A DNA stretch of 10,968 bases from an uncultured Verrucomicrobiota bacterium (GCA_946615875.1 CAMOIK010000064.1:1-10968), one strand, 5' to 3'. Positions 1 to 7,236 are shown, counted from the stretch's first letter. Notes: generated by a model not told the origin, from the letters alone. Translations and numbers: made by a program.

Positions 1-1063
1 GATAGACGTTTTCGCGGAGCGGCCGCCACCACCATTCGTTTTCGAGATACCACTTCACGGTCTTGCGAATGCCGGTGTCGAAATCGGTCTGCGGCCTCCA
101 ACCCAGTTCTCTGGAGATCTTGCCCGGATCGATGGCGTATCGCATATCGTGGCCCGGACGGTCCGCGACATGGGTGACGAGCGAGGCGTAGCCGGCGCCG
201 TCGCGACGCGGGCGGAGTTCGTCCAGCGCGGCGCACACGGCTGCTATGGTCTGGACGTTGGTCCGTTCGCAGCGTCCTCCGATGTTGTAGGTCTGGCCGG
301 GCGAGCCGCATTCGCAGACGCGCAGCAGCGCACGGGCGTGGTCTTCCACGAACAGCCAGTCTCTGACGTTTTCCCCGCTGCCGTAGATGCTGACGGGCTT
401 CGACTCAAGGCAGTTGAGTATGGCCAGCGGAATCAGCTTCTCCGGGAACTGTCGCGGGCCGTAGTTGTTGGAACAGTTCGTGACGATCGTCGGAAGTCCG
501 TAGGTGTGGCGCCAGGCGCGGACAAGGTGGTCGCTAGCGGCCTTCGATGCGGCATACGGCGAGCGCGGGGCGTATGGCGTGGACTCCGTGAAGAGTCCGT
601 CCTTGCCGAGCGAACCGTAAACCTCGTCTGTTGAGACGTGCAAGAAGCGGAATGTCGAGCGCGCCGCGTCGTCCAGCCCTCGCCAAAATGCGAGCGCCGC
701 CTGCAGCAGCGCGGCGGTGCCCGCGACGTTGGTGCGGATGAATGCGTCCGGCGCGTCGATGGATCTATCGACGTGCGACTCGGCGGCGAGATGGAAGACG
801 GAGTCTGGCCGGAAGCTTGCGAACGCGCAGTTCATCGCCGCAGAGTCGCAGACGTCGGCATTGAGGAACGAGAGCCGCGGGTTGGAAGAGACGAGAGTCG
901 CGGGGTCTAGGCCGACTTCCTTCAGCGAACACGGAGTTCCTGCGTAGGTCAGCCTGTCCACGACCAGCAAGGCGGCGTCGGTCTCGCCCAGGAGCAACCG
1001 CGAGAGCGCCGAGCCGACGAAGCCCGCGCCGCCTGTCACCAAGCATCGTTTAGGGTGCGGCAT
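1..1063 (-). CDS. rfbB: dTDP-glucose 4,6-dehydratase (RfbB/RmlB), 3' end cut by window edge
   Basis: Converts dTDP-glucose to dTDP-4-keto-6-deoxyglucose, the second step towards dTDP-rhamnose and related deoxysugars; cytoplasmic, NAD-dependent. I translated the minus strand from ATG 1061-1063 and obtained 354 open residues to the window edge. Family members are usually about 350-360 aa, so only a few residues are missing. Visible: Rossmann loop TGGAGFVG at about 10-17; HLAAESHVDRSI at 91-102; catalytic STDEVYG at 144-150 (Thr145, Asp146, Glu147); YAASK at 170-174 (Tyr170, Lys174 of the SDR pair); CSNNYGPRQFPEKLIP at 197-212; and an RPGHDMRYAID segment near 302-312. The start is 25 bp after the glycosyltransferase stop, and I see no Shine-Dalgarno sequence. 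No rfbA, rfbC or rfbD is in view; they could lie beyond the left edge. The family assignment is secure. Confidence 0.96.
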   Translation of the reverse strand, partial: MPHPKRCLVTGGAGFVGSALSRLLLGETDAALLVVDRLTYAGTPCSLKEVGLDPATLVSSNPRLSFLNADVCDSAAMNCAFASFRPDSVFHLAAESHVDRSIDAPDAFIRTNVAGTAALLQAALAFWRGLDDAARSTFRFLHVSTDEVYGSLGKDGLFTESTPYAPRSPYAASKAASDHLVRAWRHTYGLPTIVTNCSNNYGPRQFPEKLIPLAILNCLESKPVSIYGSGENVRDWLFVEDHARALLRVCECGSPGQTYNIGGRCERTNVQTIAAVCAALDELRPRRDGAGYASLVTHVADRPGHDMRYAIDPGKISRELGWRPQTDFDTGIRKTVKWYLENEWWWRPLRENVY

Positions 1064-1088
1064 TCGTTCGTGTGTGGAGCGTGGGGGA

Positions 1089-2153
1089 CTATTTGAACAC
1101 CCAGCGGCGCTGGATGTTGTACGAAGCAAAGAAGAGAAGCGTTTCGCTCGCGATCTTCACGAGCGTGATTTCGAAGCCCCTGGCGTCGAAGATCCACGAC
1201 ATGGCGGTCGTGAACAGGTAGTCGGCGGTCATTATCGCGACGACCAGCGCGAGGTATCTGGCGAACGCTCTGCCGTTTGGCGAGCGCGATCTGAAGACGA
1301 GCTTCCTGTTGAACGCGTAGTTCGACGTGGACGATACCGTCCTGGCGGCGACAAGCGCCACGAAGACGCAGGCGCTGCGCTGCCAGCCGACGAAGCGCAC
1401 CATCGCATACAGGACGGCGGTGAACACCGCGTTGTCTATCAGGAAGCCCGCGACCGACGATATGCAGAACCTCAGCAGTGCGCCGTATATCCGTATAGAG
1501 TCCCTGAGCGGGTTGAAGTGCGACGACGCGTTCTCCTCTATGTAAACCGTGGCGATCGGCACCTGGACCGGCGGCTCGGCGTGTCGCTTGGCGTCGGCCA
1601 GCATCCGCATCTCGTATTCGTAGCGCTCGCCTTCCAACGCGAGCATTCGCGGGAGAAGGGCGGACGGGATGCCGCGCAATCCCGTTTGCGTGTCTCTGAT
1701 CCGCAGCCCGGTCATCAGGAAGAAGAACTGGCGCGTCCACCAGTTCCCGAAGCGCGAGCGGAAGGGGACCTTGCCCGAGAACGCCCGCACTCCGAGCGTC
1801 AGCGCCTGCGGATGCGCGAGCGAAGCCTCCGCCACGGACTCTATGTCGTCCGGCGTGTGCTGGCCGTCCGCATCGGCCGTGACCACGGTCTTGCATCCCG
1901 GCAGATGCTCCGCGATCCAGGCGAAGCCTGTCTTGAGCGCCGCGCCTTTGCCGCGGTTGGTCTCATGGACGACGACGGGGACGCCTTGCGCGCGGACTCC
2001 GTCAAACACGTCGCGGCCGACGGTCGAGCCGTCGTTCACGGCGACGATGTGCGAGAAGCGTCCTTTCAGCGCGTCGAGCAGCGCCAGGAGTTTCCTGTCT
2101 GGGTTGTATGCGGGGATCAGGATGGCCACCGCGTCTCTGTCGTGGTTTGTCAT
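1089..2153 (-). CDS. Bifunctional GT2 glycosyltransferase with C-terminal GtrA membrane domain
   Basis: 354 aa. The N-terminal half (about 8-210) is a family 2 glycosyltransferase of the dolichol/polyprenyl-phosphate mannose synthase type: ILIPAYNPDRKL at 11-22, VAVNDGST at 37-44, NRGKGAALKTGF at 66-77, and the metal/nucleotide-sugar motif DADGQH at 94-99 (Asp94, Asp96). The C-terminal part (about 228-354) is a GtrA-like domain with roughly four hydrophobic helices near 230-252, 257-280, 298-320 and 329-347, including the typical NYAFNRKLVF at 278-287. By family knowledge such fusions load a sugar onto a polyprenyl phosphate carrier at the membrane and may help flip it for cell-surface glycan or protein modification. 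The sugar is unknown. It starts 42 bp after ligA and precedes rfbB, which supports a glycan role. No clear Shine-Dalgarno sequence is visible. Confidence 0.92.
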   Translation of the reverse strand: MTNHDRDAVAILIPAYNPDRKLLALLDALKGRFSHIVAVNDGSTVGRDVFDGVRAQGVPVVVHETNRGKGAALKTGFAWIAEHLPGCKTVVTADADGQHTPDDIESVAEASLAHPQALTLGVRAFSGKVPFRSRFGNWWTRQFFFLMTGLRIRDTQTGLRGIPSALLPRMLALEGERYEYEMRMLADAKRHAEPPVQVPIATVYIEENASSHFNPLRDSIRIYGALLRFCISSVAGFLIDNAVFTAVLYAMVRFVGWQRSACVFVALVAARTVSSTSNYAFNRKLVFRSRSPNGRAFARYLALVVAIMTADYLFTTAMSWIFDARGFEITLVKIASETLLFFASYNIQRRWVFK

Positions 2154-2195
2154 CGTGCGCTTTCTTGAGAAGTCGTGGTGTGCCGTTTTGGTGGT

Positions 2196-4154
2196 TCACG
2201 CGAACCTCGCGGCGAATTCGCCCTCTGAAATCACAGGGACGCCCAGCGATTTCGCCTTTTTGTTCTTTGCCGAGGTGGAGGCGGCGTCGTTGTTTATGAG
2301 GAAGGAGGTCTTTGCGGAAACAGAACCTGCGACCTTGCCACCCTGCGACTCGATGTATTCTTTGAGGGCGGTGCGGTTTTCCCATCCGGCGAGCTCGCCG
2401 GTGATGACGAACGTCATGCCGGCGCACTTCCCGCCAGCGTCGCCGCGAGCCAGTTCTTCAATCTCCACGATGCCTAGGAGATCGCGGACGTCGCTGCGGT
2501 GGCGCTCCGACGCGAAATATGCGACGAACGAAGCCGATTTCGCTTCGCCTATGCCGTCTATATGCGCGAACGACTCGCCGGCCTCCGCGGCGGCCACGAG
2601 CTGCGCTAGGCTATCGTGCGCGGCGAGCAGGCGTCGCGCCACGTCGCGCCCGCAAAGCGGTATGGAAAGGGCGACGAGGAAGTTGACCGCGCTGCGGCGT
2701 CTGGCTGCCGCCACCGCCGCGGCGATGTTGTCGGCGCTCTTGCGGCCGAAGCCGTCGAGGGCCGCTATCTCGCCGGCGTGCGAAGGCAGACGGTAGATGT
2801 CGGCGAAAGACCGTATCCAGCCGCAATTGACGAACTTCGCCAGCGTTTCTCCGGCAAGGCCGTCGATGTCCATGCCGTCCTTCGACACGAAGCGCATGAA
2901 CTTGCGCAGTTCCCTCGCCGGACATTCCGCGTTGGTGCATCGCAGAGTCTTGGTGAGGGATGGCGATGTGCGCACTTCCGTCGCCGCGCCGCACACGGGG
3001 CAGACGGAGGGTATGTCGAATTCGCCCGCCTTCTCCGTGACGGCGACAACCTTGGGGATGATTTTGTTGGCCTTGATCACCTCCAGTCGCGTCCCTTTGC
3101 CGCCGATGCCGAGTCGTTCGCACTCGGAGATGTTGCAGAGCGACGCGCGCTTCACCGTGGTGCCTTCCAGCTGAACGGGCTCGAACACCGCCACCGGGGC
3201 GATGGAGGCGACGGCGCAGCTCCATTCCACGTGGTCGAGCGTGGTGGCCGCCGTCTCGTCCGCCCACTTGAAGGCGAGGCCTGCGCGCGTGGCGTGGTGC
3301 CCGGTGACTGAGCCGGTGCTGGCGTAGGCGGTGTCGTCGTAGCAAACGACGAGCCCGTCCACCGGGAACGGGCAGTCGCCGCCAGTCACCTTCCCGGTCC
3401 AGCGGGAAATGGCCGCTTTTATTGCTTCAGGCGTCGCGGGGCTGACGAGCTCGCGCTCGACGCAGTCGAAACCAAGGGAGGCGAGGAACTCCATCCTTTC
3501 GCCCCACGGGACGATGTCGCGCGGCAGGCGGACCGGCGAGAAGGGGATGAAGCGTATGCGGCGCTCCGCCACTTCGGAAGGATCTTTGAGCGTAAGCGAG
3601 CCGGACGCCAGGTTGCGCGGGTTCGCGTAGTCCTCCTGCGAGACTTCGCGGAACGCCTCGAAGTCCGCGTATGATATTACGGCTTCGCCGCGCACCACCA
3701 GATGGCCGTTCTCGGCGATTTCGGCGGGTATGCCGCGAATGGCGGAGGCGAGGCGCGTGATGTTGGTGCCGATGTGGCCGTCGCCGCGCGTCACGATCCT
3801 GGAGAGCCGCCCGTCGTCGTAGGTGGCCACGAGCGTGAGGCCGTCAAGCTTCCACGACAGCCATACGGGACGCGAGCCTGCCCACTTCGCCACTTCGCCG
3901 ACGCTCTTCGTCTTCGCCAGCGAAAGGGCCGGGTATTCGTGCGCCTCTTTTTCGCCGGAGACGGTGCCGTCGGAGACGTTGGCCGTCGGCGAACCCGGCA
4001 GCACGATGCCGCTGGCCGTCTCGAGCGCCTTGAGGCGGTCGAACATCGCGTCCCACTCGAAGTCGGTCATCAGTTCGCCGCGCCCCGAGTAGTAGGCGTC
4101 GGCGGCCTCGTTCAGCCGCGCCACGAGGCCGCGCATCTCTTCAGTCGCGTCCAT
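2196..4154 (-). CDS. ligA: Divergent NAD-dependent DNA ligase, LigA family
   Basis: 652 aa, close to the usual 650-700. It seals nicks using NAD+. Domain order is complete: Ia-like NAD-binding segment (about 15-60), adenylation domain with nucleophile Lys102 in WKLDG (101-105), TRGDG (122-126), Glu157 in VRGE and NPRN (178-181); OB fold; four-Cys zinc finger (CPVC at 385-388, Cys406, Cys411); helix-hairpin-helix repeats (about 464-545); BRCT domain (about 576-652). It is divergent. The DGVVxK motif reads DGLVVCYDD with Cys271 at the lysine, the position of the VGRTG motif reads SCAVAS (312-317), and the Arg in GSLRQLDP is Thr188. AF-Lys296 is kept. I chose ATG 4152-4154, which overlaps the preceding ATPase gene by 14 bp; an in-frame TTG two codons upstream is possible. 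No Shine-Dalgarno sequence is seen. The family is certain; activity and possible presence of a second ligase are not. Confidence 0.93.
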   Translation of the reverse strand: MDATEEMRGLVARLNEAADAYYSGRGELMTDFEWDAMFDRLKALETASGIVLPGSPTANVSDGTVSGEKEAHEYPALSLAKTKSVGEVAKWAGSRPVWLSWKLDGLTLVATYDDGRLSRIVTRGDGHIGTNITRLASAIRGIPAEIAENGHLVVRGEAVISYADFEAFREVSQEDYANPRNLASGSLTLKDPSEVAERRIRFIPFSPVRLPRDIVPWGERMEFLASLGFDCVERELVSPATPEAIKAAISRWTGKVTGGDCPFPVDGLVVCYDDTAYASTGSVTGHHATRAGLAFKWADETAATTLDHVEWSCAVASIAPVAVFEPVQLEGTTVKRASLCNISECERLGIGGKGTRLEVIKANKIIPKVVAVTEKAGEFDIPSVCPVCGAATEVRTSPSLTKTLRCTNAECPARELRKFMRFVSKDGMDIDGLAGETLAKFVNCGWIRSFADIYRLPSHAGEIAALDGFGRKSADNIAAAVAAARRRSAVNFLVALSIPLCGRDVARRLLAAHDSLAQLVAAAEAGESFAHIDGIGEAKSASFVAYFASERHRSDVRDLLGIVEIEELARGDAGGKCAGMTFVITGELAGWENRTALKEYIESQGGKVAGSVSAKTSFLINNDAASTSAKNKKAKSLGVPVISEGEFAARFA

Positions 4155-5142
4155 GGTCAAACCATATGGCCTTTGTCTCGTCGAACGTCACGTGCACTTC
4201 TTCGCCATGGCGGAACGGCGCGAAACCGCCGACGCGCGCAGTGGCCGCCGCCCTGCCGTCCAGCATTGTCAGGTGGACGAGCGTCTCGGAGCCAAGCGGC
4301 TCCGTGAAATCCACGATGGCCTGATGCGAGCGCTGAGTGGGCCGCGGCTCGACCTTCACGTCTTCCGGCCTGATGCCTAGCGTCTTGTCGGCGTGGAAGG
4401 TGCCGGGAGGAAAGAGGTTCATGGGCGGCGTGCCTATGAACGACGCCACGAACTCGTTGGCGGGGTGCGCGTAGAGTTCCATTGGCGGCGCGACCTGCTG
4501 GATGCGGCCCGATTTCATGACCACGATGCGGTCGCCCATCGTCATCGCTTCCGTCTGGTCGTGCGTTACGTAGATCATCGTCGTGCCCAGGCGGTTGTGC
4601 AGGCGGATTATCTCCGAACGCATCTCGACGCGCATCTTCGCGTCTAGGTTGGAAAGCGGCTCGTCGAAGAGGAACACCGCCGGCTCGCGAACTATCGCCC
4701 GCGCCAGAGCGACGCGCTGGCGCTGCCCGCCGGAAAGGGCTTTGGGCAGTCGTTTCATGTAGGGCTCCAGGCCCAGCGCCTCCGCGACGGAGGCGACGCG
4801 GCGTTCGATCTCCCTGGACGGATAGCTGCGGAGCTTGAGCGCGAACGCCATGTTGTCGCGCACCGTCATGTGTGGGTAGAGCGCGTAGTTCTGGAAGACC
4901 ATGGCTATGTCGCGATCCTTTGGCGGCAGGTGCGTCACGTCGGTCTGGCCGATGAAGATGCGCCCGGCGCTGGGCATCTCCAACCCCGCGACCATCCTCA
5001 GAGTGGTGGACTTGCCGCAGCCCGAAGGGCCGACGAGGACCATGAACTCGCCGTCGCGTATGTCGAGGCTGAAATTCTCCACCGCAGGAGCGTCGCCCCG
5101 CGAGTAGGTCTTGCAGACGCCTTCAAGCCTTACTTCAGACAT
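4141..5142 (-). CDS. ugpC: ABC transporter ATP-binding subunit, MalK/UgpC/MsmK family
   Basis: 333 aa. Cytoplasmic ATPase that powers CUT1-type sugar or glycerol-phosphate importers. The nucleotide-binding domain is complete: Walker A GPSGCGKST at 38-46, Q-loop QNYALYPHMTV from Gln84, signature LSGGQRQRVALARA at 136-149, Walker B VFLFDEP with Asp160 and Glu161, D-loop SNLDA, and switch His194 in THDQTEAM. GIRPEDVKV is the family-specific start of the C-terminal TOBE/OB regulatory region, which is somewhat shorter than in typical 355-370 aa members. The ATG at 5140-5142 has a good GGGAGG ribosome site, and the gene overlaps recR by 8 bp. No permease or substrate-binding protein is nearby, so it may be an unlinked ATPase shared by several importers, as known for MsmK in streptococci. 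The symbol is a family-level assignment; substrate unknown. Confidence 0.94.
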   Translation of the reverse strand: MSEVRLEGVCKTYSRGDAPAVENFSLDIRDGEFMVLVGPSGCGKSTTLRMVAGLEMPSAGRIFIGQTDVTHLPPKDRDIAMVFQNYALYPHMTVRDNMAFALKLRSYPSREIERRVASVAEALGLEPYMKRLPKALSGGQRQRVALARAIVREPAVFLFDEPLSNLDAKMRVEMRSEIIRLHNRLGTTMIYVTHDQTEAMTMGDRIVVMKSGRIQQVAPPMELYAHPANEFVASFIGTPPMNLFPPGTFHADKTLGIRPEDVKVEPRPTQRSHQAIVDFTEPLGSETLVHLTMLDGRAAATARVGGFAPFRHGEEVHVTFDETKAIWFDHGRD

Positions 5143-5734
5143 CCTGCCTCCCTTGTATCGCGCGCCGCAGAGTGAGCGGGTCGGAATACGCGATGCCGGA
5201 GTCCGCAGGTAGCCCGAACGCCAGGCGAGTCACCTTTGCGCAAGTGCCGCGCAAGAGCTCCGCCACATACAGCGCCGTCGCGTCGCCGTCCATGTCGGTG
5301 GAAAGCGCCAGCAAGACTTCGCGGAAGCCTTCGCGCCTCACCCGGTCCGCCAGTGCGCCGAGGCGCAGCTGCTCCGGTCCCATGCGATGGGAAGGGGATA
5401 GCTTGCCGCCGAGCGCATGGTAGCGTCCGCGGAAGGCTCCGGTCGCCTCCAGGCTGATTATGTCGGCGGCGTCCTCGACTATGCAGAGCGAGCTTGTGTC
5501 GCGTCGTGGATCGCAGCACATGTCGCACGGATCGCTGCCTGCTACGGTGAAACCGCCGCAGCGCGAGCATGCGCACACCTCGCTGCGGGCCGTCGCCAGC
5601 GCCCGTTCCAGCGGCTCGCTGAGCCGCGCCGGCTCGCGCACCAGTGCGAGCGCCGCCCTAAGCGCCGATCGTCTCCCGAAGCCGGGCAGCCTTTCCAGCG
5701 TCTTCTCCAGCGATTCTATCGGCGCTAGCAGCAT
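5135..5734 (-). CDS. recR: Recombination mediator protein RecR
   Basis: 199 aa, the normal length. RecR acts with RecO (and RecF) to load RecA onto SSB-coated gaps. Domain order is standard: N-terminal helix-hairpin-helix (LPGFGRRSALRAALALV at 16-32), Cys4 zinc motif (Cys56, Cys59, Cys70, Cys73), Toprim domain beginning LCIVED at 83-88 with HALGGKLSP at 107-114, and the C-terminal Walker-B-like segment. The usual NPTVEGEATALY is here STDMDGDATALY (145-156), with conservative Asp for Glu changes. The start is the ATG sharing its A with the ybaB stop (TGATG). Much further upstream reading in this frame is open but has no RecR features. The next gene (ABC ATPase) begins 8 bp before the recR stop, so its ribosome site lies inside the end of recR. 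Confidence 0.96.
   Translation of the reverse strand: MLLAPIESLEKTLERLPGFGRRSALRAALALVREPARLSEPLERALATARSEVCACSRCGGFTVAGSDPCDMCCDPRRDTSSLCIVEDAADIISLEATGAFRGRYHALGGKLSPSHRMGPEQLRLGALADRVRREGFREVLLALSTDMDGDATALYVAELLRGTCAKVTRLAFGLPADSGIAYSDPLTLRRAIQGRQDV
5147..5152 (-). promoter_or_regulatory. Ribosome binding site of the ABC ATPase gene, inside the end of recR
   Basis: GGGAGG on the minus strand, 4 bp before ATG 5140-5142. It lies within the last codons of recR, so translation of the two is probably coupled. Confidence 0.65.
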
Positions 5735-6051
5735 CAGTTCCCGAATAGTCCGCCGAGACCGTTGGCTTTCATTTCCCTGGCCATCTCGGCCTGCGTGACG
5801 TCTTTCACCTTCTTGAGCGCGCCGTTCACCACGTTGAAGAGCATTGTCTCGAAGCGTTGCGGCTTGCCGGCCTTGACTTCGTCGTATGCCTCTTGCGAGA
5901 TTTCGATTTTGGAGATTGTGAGGTCGCCTTTGGCCACTACGGTGATGCCGCCGTTTGAGTATTCGGCGGTGATCGACTGCATCTTGTTCTGGATGCGCTT
6001 TGCTTCCGAGCGCATCTTCATGACGTCCTTTATCTGGTCGAACATTCCCAT
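5734..6051 (-). CDS. ybaB: YbaB/EbfC family nucleoid-associated protein
   Basis: 105 aa, typical for the family. Dimeric DNA-binding protein commonly encoded just before recR; the role is thought to be nucleoid organisation or support of recombination. Features: N-terminal helix MFDQIKDVMKMRSEAKRIQNKM (about 3-24), a central sheet with the typical GGITVVAKGDLTISKIEIS (34-52), and a C-terminal helical part ending in the flexible glycine-rich KANGLGGLFGN. The frame is open further upstream, but that extension is low-complexity Ser/Thr/Gln/Pro translated from the intergenic repeat and is not part of the family. ATG 6049-6051 has AAAGGA 8 bp upstream, which decides the start; a second ATG two codons later would sit too far from that site. 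It is translationally coupled to recR. Confidence 0.95.
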   Translation of the reverse strand: MGMFDQIKDVMKMRSEAKRIQNKMQSITAEYSNGGITVVAKGDLTISKIEISQEAYDEVKAGKPQRFETMLFNVVNGALKKVKDVTQAEMAREMKANGLGGLFGN

Positions 6052-6059
6052 TGTTTGTT

Positions 6060-6065
6060 TCCTTT
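6060..6065 (-). promoter_or_regulatory. Ribosome binding site of ybaB
   Basis: AAAGGA on the minus strand, 8 bp before ATG 6049-6051. It settles the ybaB start against the longer open frame that runs back through the repeat. Confidence 0.7.
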
Positions 6066-6072
6066 GTTGTTG

Positions 6073-6214
6073 GGCTTGAAATGTTTGAGTGGTTTGAGAA
6101 GCGGGAGAGGTTTGAAGGGTTTGAGGTGGTTGCGAGGTTGGAGAGGTGGTGTGTGGTGCCATGCTTGTGTCCAAGAAGTCCCGGATGTCTCAGTTGCCGC
6201 AAACCTTTCAAGCC
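6073..6214 (-). repeat. Intergenic repeat element, copy A (between purC and ybaB)
   Basis: Non-coding. On the plus strand, 6075-6146 is a run of about eight imperfect 8-10 bp units (CTTGAAATG, TTTGAGTGG, TTTGAGAAG, CGGGAGAGG, TTTGAAGGG, and so on). Then comes a core at 6160-6191 containing CATGCTTGT and AAGAAGTCC. After it the same units appear inverted (6198-6220: AAACCTTTCAAGCC and CTTTCAAAC). The outer arms 6073-6089 and 6198-6214 match as an inverted repeat at 15 of 17 bases. The core has a small CTTG-TGTC-CAAG dyad. Compared with copy B, the stretch 6072-6092 matches 7151-7171 at 19 of 21 positions, and the core aligns at 28 of 30 with two single-base gaps. It sits in the leader of ybaB, with the array ending 23 bp before its ATG. 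No T-run follows, so it is not a classic terminator. Confidence 0.75.
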
Positions 6215-6229
6215 TTTCAAACTTCCAGC

Positions 6230-7117
6230 TTATGCCCTCAGGCTTTCCAGCGCTTTGAGATATATTTCGCGAGTGCGGTCGATGACGTCCTGCGGCAGGG
6301 CGGGGCCCGGCGGCTGGTGGTTGAAATTGATGGAGTCCAACCAGTCGCGGACGAATTGCTTGTCGAGCGACGGCGGATTGGCGCCGACCGCATAGCTCGT
6401 CTTCGGCCAGAAGCGGGAGGAGTCGGGCGTGAGGACTTCGTCGGCCAGTATGAGCGAACCATCCGCGTCCATGCCGAATTCGAACTTGGTGTCTGCGATG
6501 ATTATGCCTTTCGACAGCGCGTAGTCCGCCGCCCGCGAGTACAGCGAGATGGTGGCGTCGCGCAGAGCCGCGGCCGTCTTGTCGCCGACGAGCGCGCATG
6601 TCTGCGCGTAGTCGATGGCCTCGTCGTGGTCGCCAATCGCGGCTTTGGTGGTGGGCGTGAACAGCACCTGGTCGAGCTTGGAGGCGTTGAGGTAGCCTTC
6701 GCGCAGCCGCTGCCCGTTGACAGTGCCGGACTTCTGGTATTCCTTCCAGCCGCTGCCCGTGAGGTAGCCGCGGGCGATGCACTCGACTTCGACCATCTTC
6801 ACTTTTCTGACGAGCATCGAACGCCCGCGCAGGTCTTCCTTGTATGGCTGCAGGACGTCCGGGTATTCATCGGCGTCGGCGGTGACTAAGTGGTTCTTCA
6901 TGCCGAGGAAGCCGAGCCAGAAGAGAGAGAGCTGGTTCAGCACCCGCCCCTTGTCCGGGACGCCGTTGGGCAGTATCACGTCGAACGCGCTTATGCGGTC
7001 GGTGACGACCATCAGCAATTTGTCGCCAAGGTCGAAGACGTCGCGCACTTTGCCGCTCTTTTTTTCCAGTCCTGGGATTTCGCACTCCAGCAGTGCATGG
7101 TTGTTGTCGTATTTCAT
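6230..7117 (-). CDS. purC: Phosphoribosylaminoimidazole-succinocarboxamide synthase (SAICAR synthetase)
   Basis: 295 aa. Joins aspartate to carboxy-aminoimidazole ribotide using ATP in de novo purine synthesis; cytoplasmic. Motifs: GKVRDVFD at 22-29 (phosphate-binding start), VVTDRISAFDVILPNGVPDKG at 37-57, ARGYLTGSGWKEY at 115-127, FTPTTKA at 153-159 with HDE at 164-166, and IIADTKFEFG at 206-215 leading to LADEVLTPDSSRFWP at 224-238. The length is that of the longer PurC type (about 290-305 aa), not the roughly 237 aa E. coli type. ATG 7115-7117 is preceded by pyrimidine-rich sequence with no Shine-Dalgarno site. The gene stands alone, with no other purine gene in view, and is bracketed by two copies of the same intergenic repeat. 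Family assignment is secure. Confidence 0.97.
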   Translation of the reverse strand: MKYDNNHALLECEIPGLEKKSGKVRDVFDLGDKLLMVVTDRISAFDVILPNGVPDKGRVLNQLSLFWLGFLGMKNHLVTADADEYPDVLQPYKEDLRGRSMLVRKVKMVEVECIARGYLTGSGWKEYQKSGTVNGQRLREGYLNASKLDQVLFTPTTKAAIGDHDEAIDYAQTCALVGDKTAAALRDATISLYSRAADYALSKGIIIADTKFEFGMDADGSLILADEVLTPDSSRFWPKTSYAVGANPPSLDKQFVRDWLDSINFNHQPPGPALPQDVIDRTREIYLKALESLRA

Positions 7118-7128
7118 AAGAGGAAAGG

Positions 7129-7236
7129 TTGAAAGGCTTGTGAGGTTTTAGGGCTTGAAAGGTTTGAGAGGTGGGAAGGGCGGGATGTTGTGTCATGCTT
7201 GTTCAAGAAGTCCTGGATGCCTCAAACTCCTCAAAC
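7129..7236 (-). repeat. Intergenic repeat element, copy B (between LysM gene and purC)
   Basis: Same architecture and orientation as copy A. On the plus strand 7129-7180 holds tandem 8-9 bp units (TTGAAAGG, CTTGTGAGG, TTTTAGGG, CTTGAAAGG, TTTGAGAGG, TGGGAAGGG). The core at 7194-7223 contains CATGCTTGTTCAAGAAGTCC with the dyad CTTG-TT-CAAG. Inverted units follow at 7220-7236 (CTCAAACTCCTCAAAC). GTTTGAG at 7162-7168 can pair with CTCAAAC at 7221-7227 or 7230-7236. It lies in the leader of purC; the array ends about 11 bp before the ATG. From the shared 21-bp edge to the core the spacing is 22 bp here and 67 bp in copy A, a difference of 45 bp or five 9-bp units. Confidence 0.75.

Noticed and set aside
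149..910. Plus-strand frames at the left end
   Set aside because: They are antisense to rfbB, whose translation carries all the expected dehydratase motifs across this region.
1669..2796. Long plus-strand open frame (375 codons) across the glycosyltransferase and ligA genes
   Set aside because: It is antisense to two genes with clear family motifs, spans their junction, and its translation is Ser/Ala/Arg-rich with no domain. Such frames are common opposite GC-rich genes.
6052..6174. N-terminal extension of ybaB with Ser/Thr/Gln/Pro-rich sequence
   Set aside because: It is translated from the intergenic repeat, is unlike any YbaB N-terminus, and a proper ribosome site lies next to ATG 6049-6051.
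5735..6220. Upstream extension of recR to about 361 residues
   Set aside because: The extra part overlaps ybaB in another frame and has no RecR features. The ATG overlapping the ybaB stop gives the standard 199 residues.
6130..6229. Intergenic inverted repeats as rho-independent terminators
   Set aside because: The arms are separated by long spacers and no T-run follows on the coding strand. The tandem-unit structure points to another kind of element.
6160..7223. Repeat cores as coding sequence (both read roughly as CHAC... on the plus strand)
   Set aside because: The two copies differ by a 2-bp length change in the core that breaks the frame, and the flanking units are non-coding tandem repeats.
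6075..7236. CRISPR array
   Set aside because: Units are only 8-10 bp, imperfect and directly adjacent with no spacers, and no cas gene is present.
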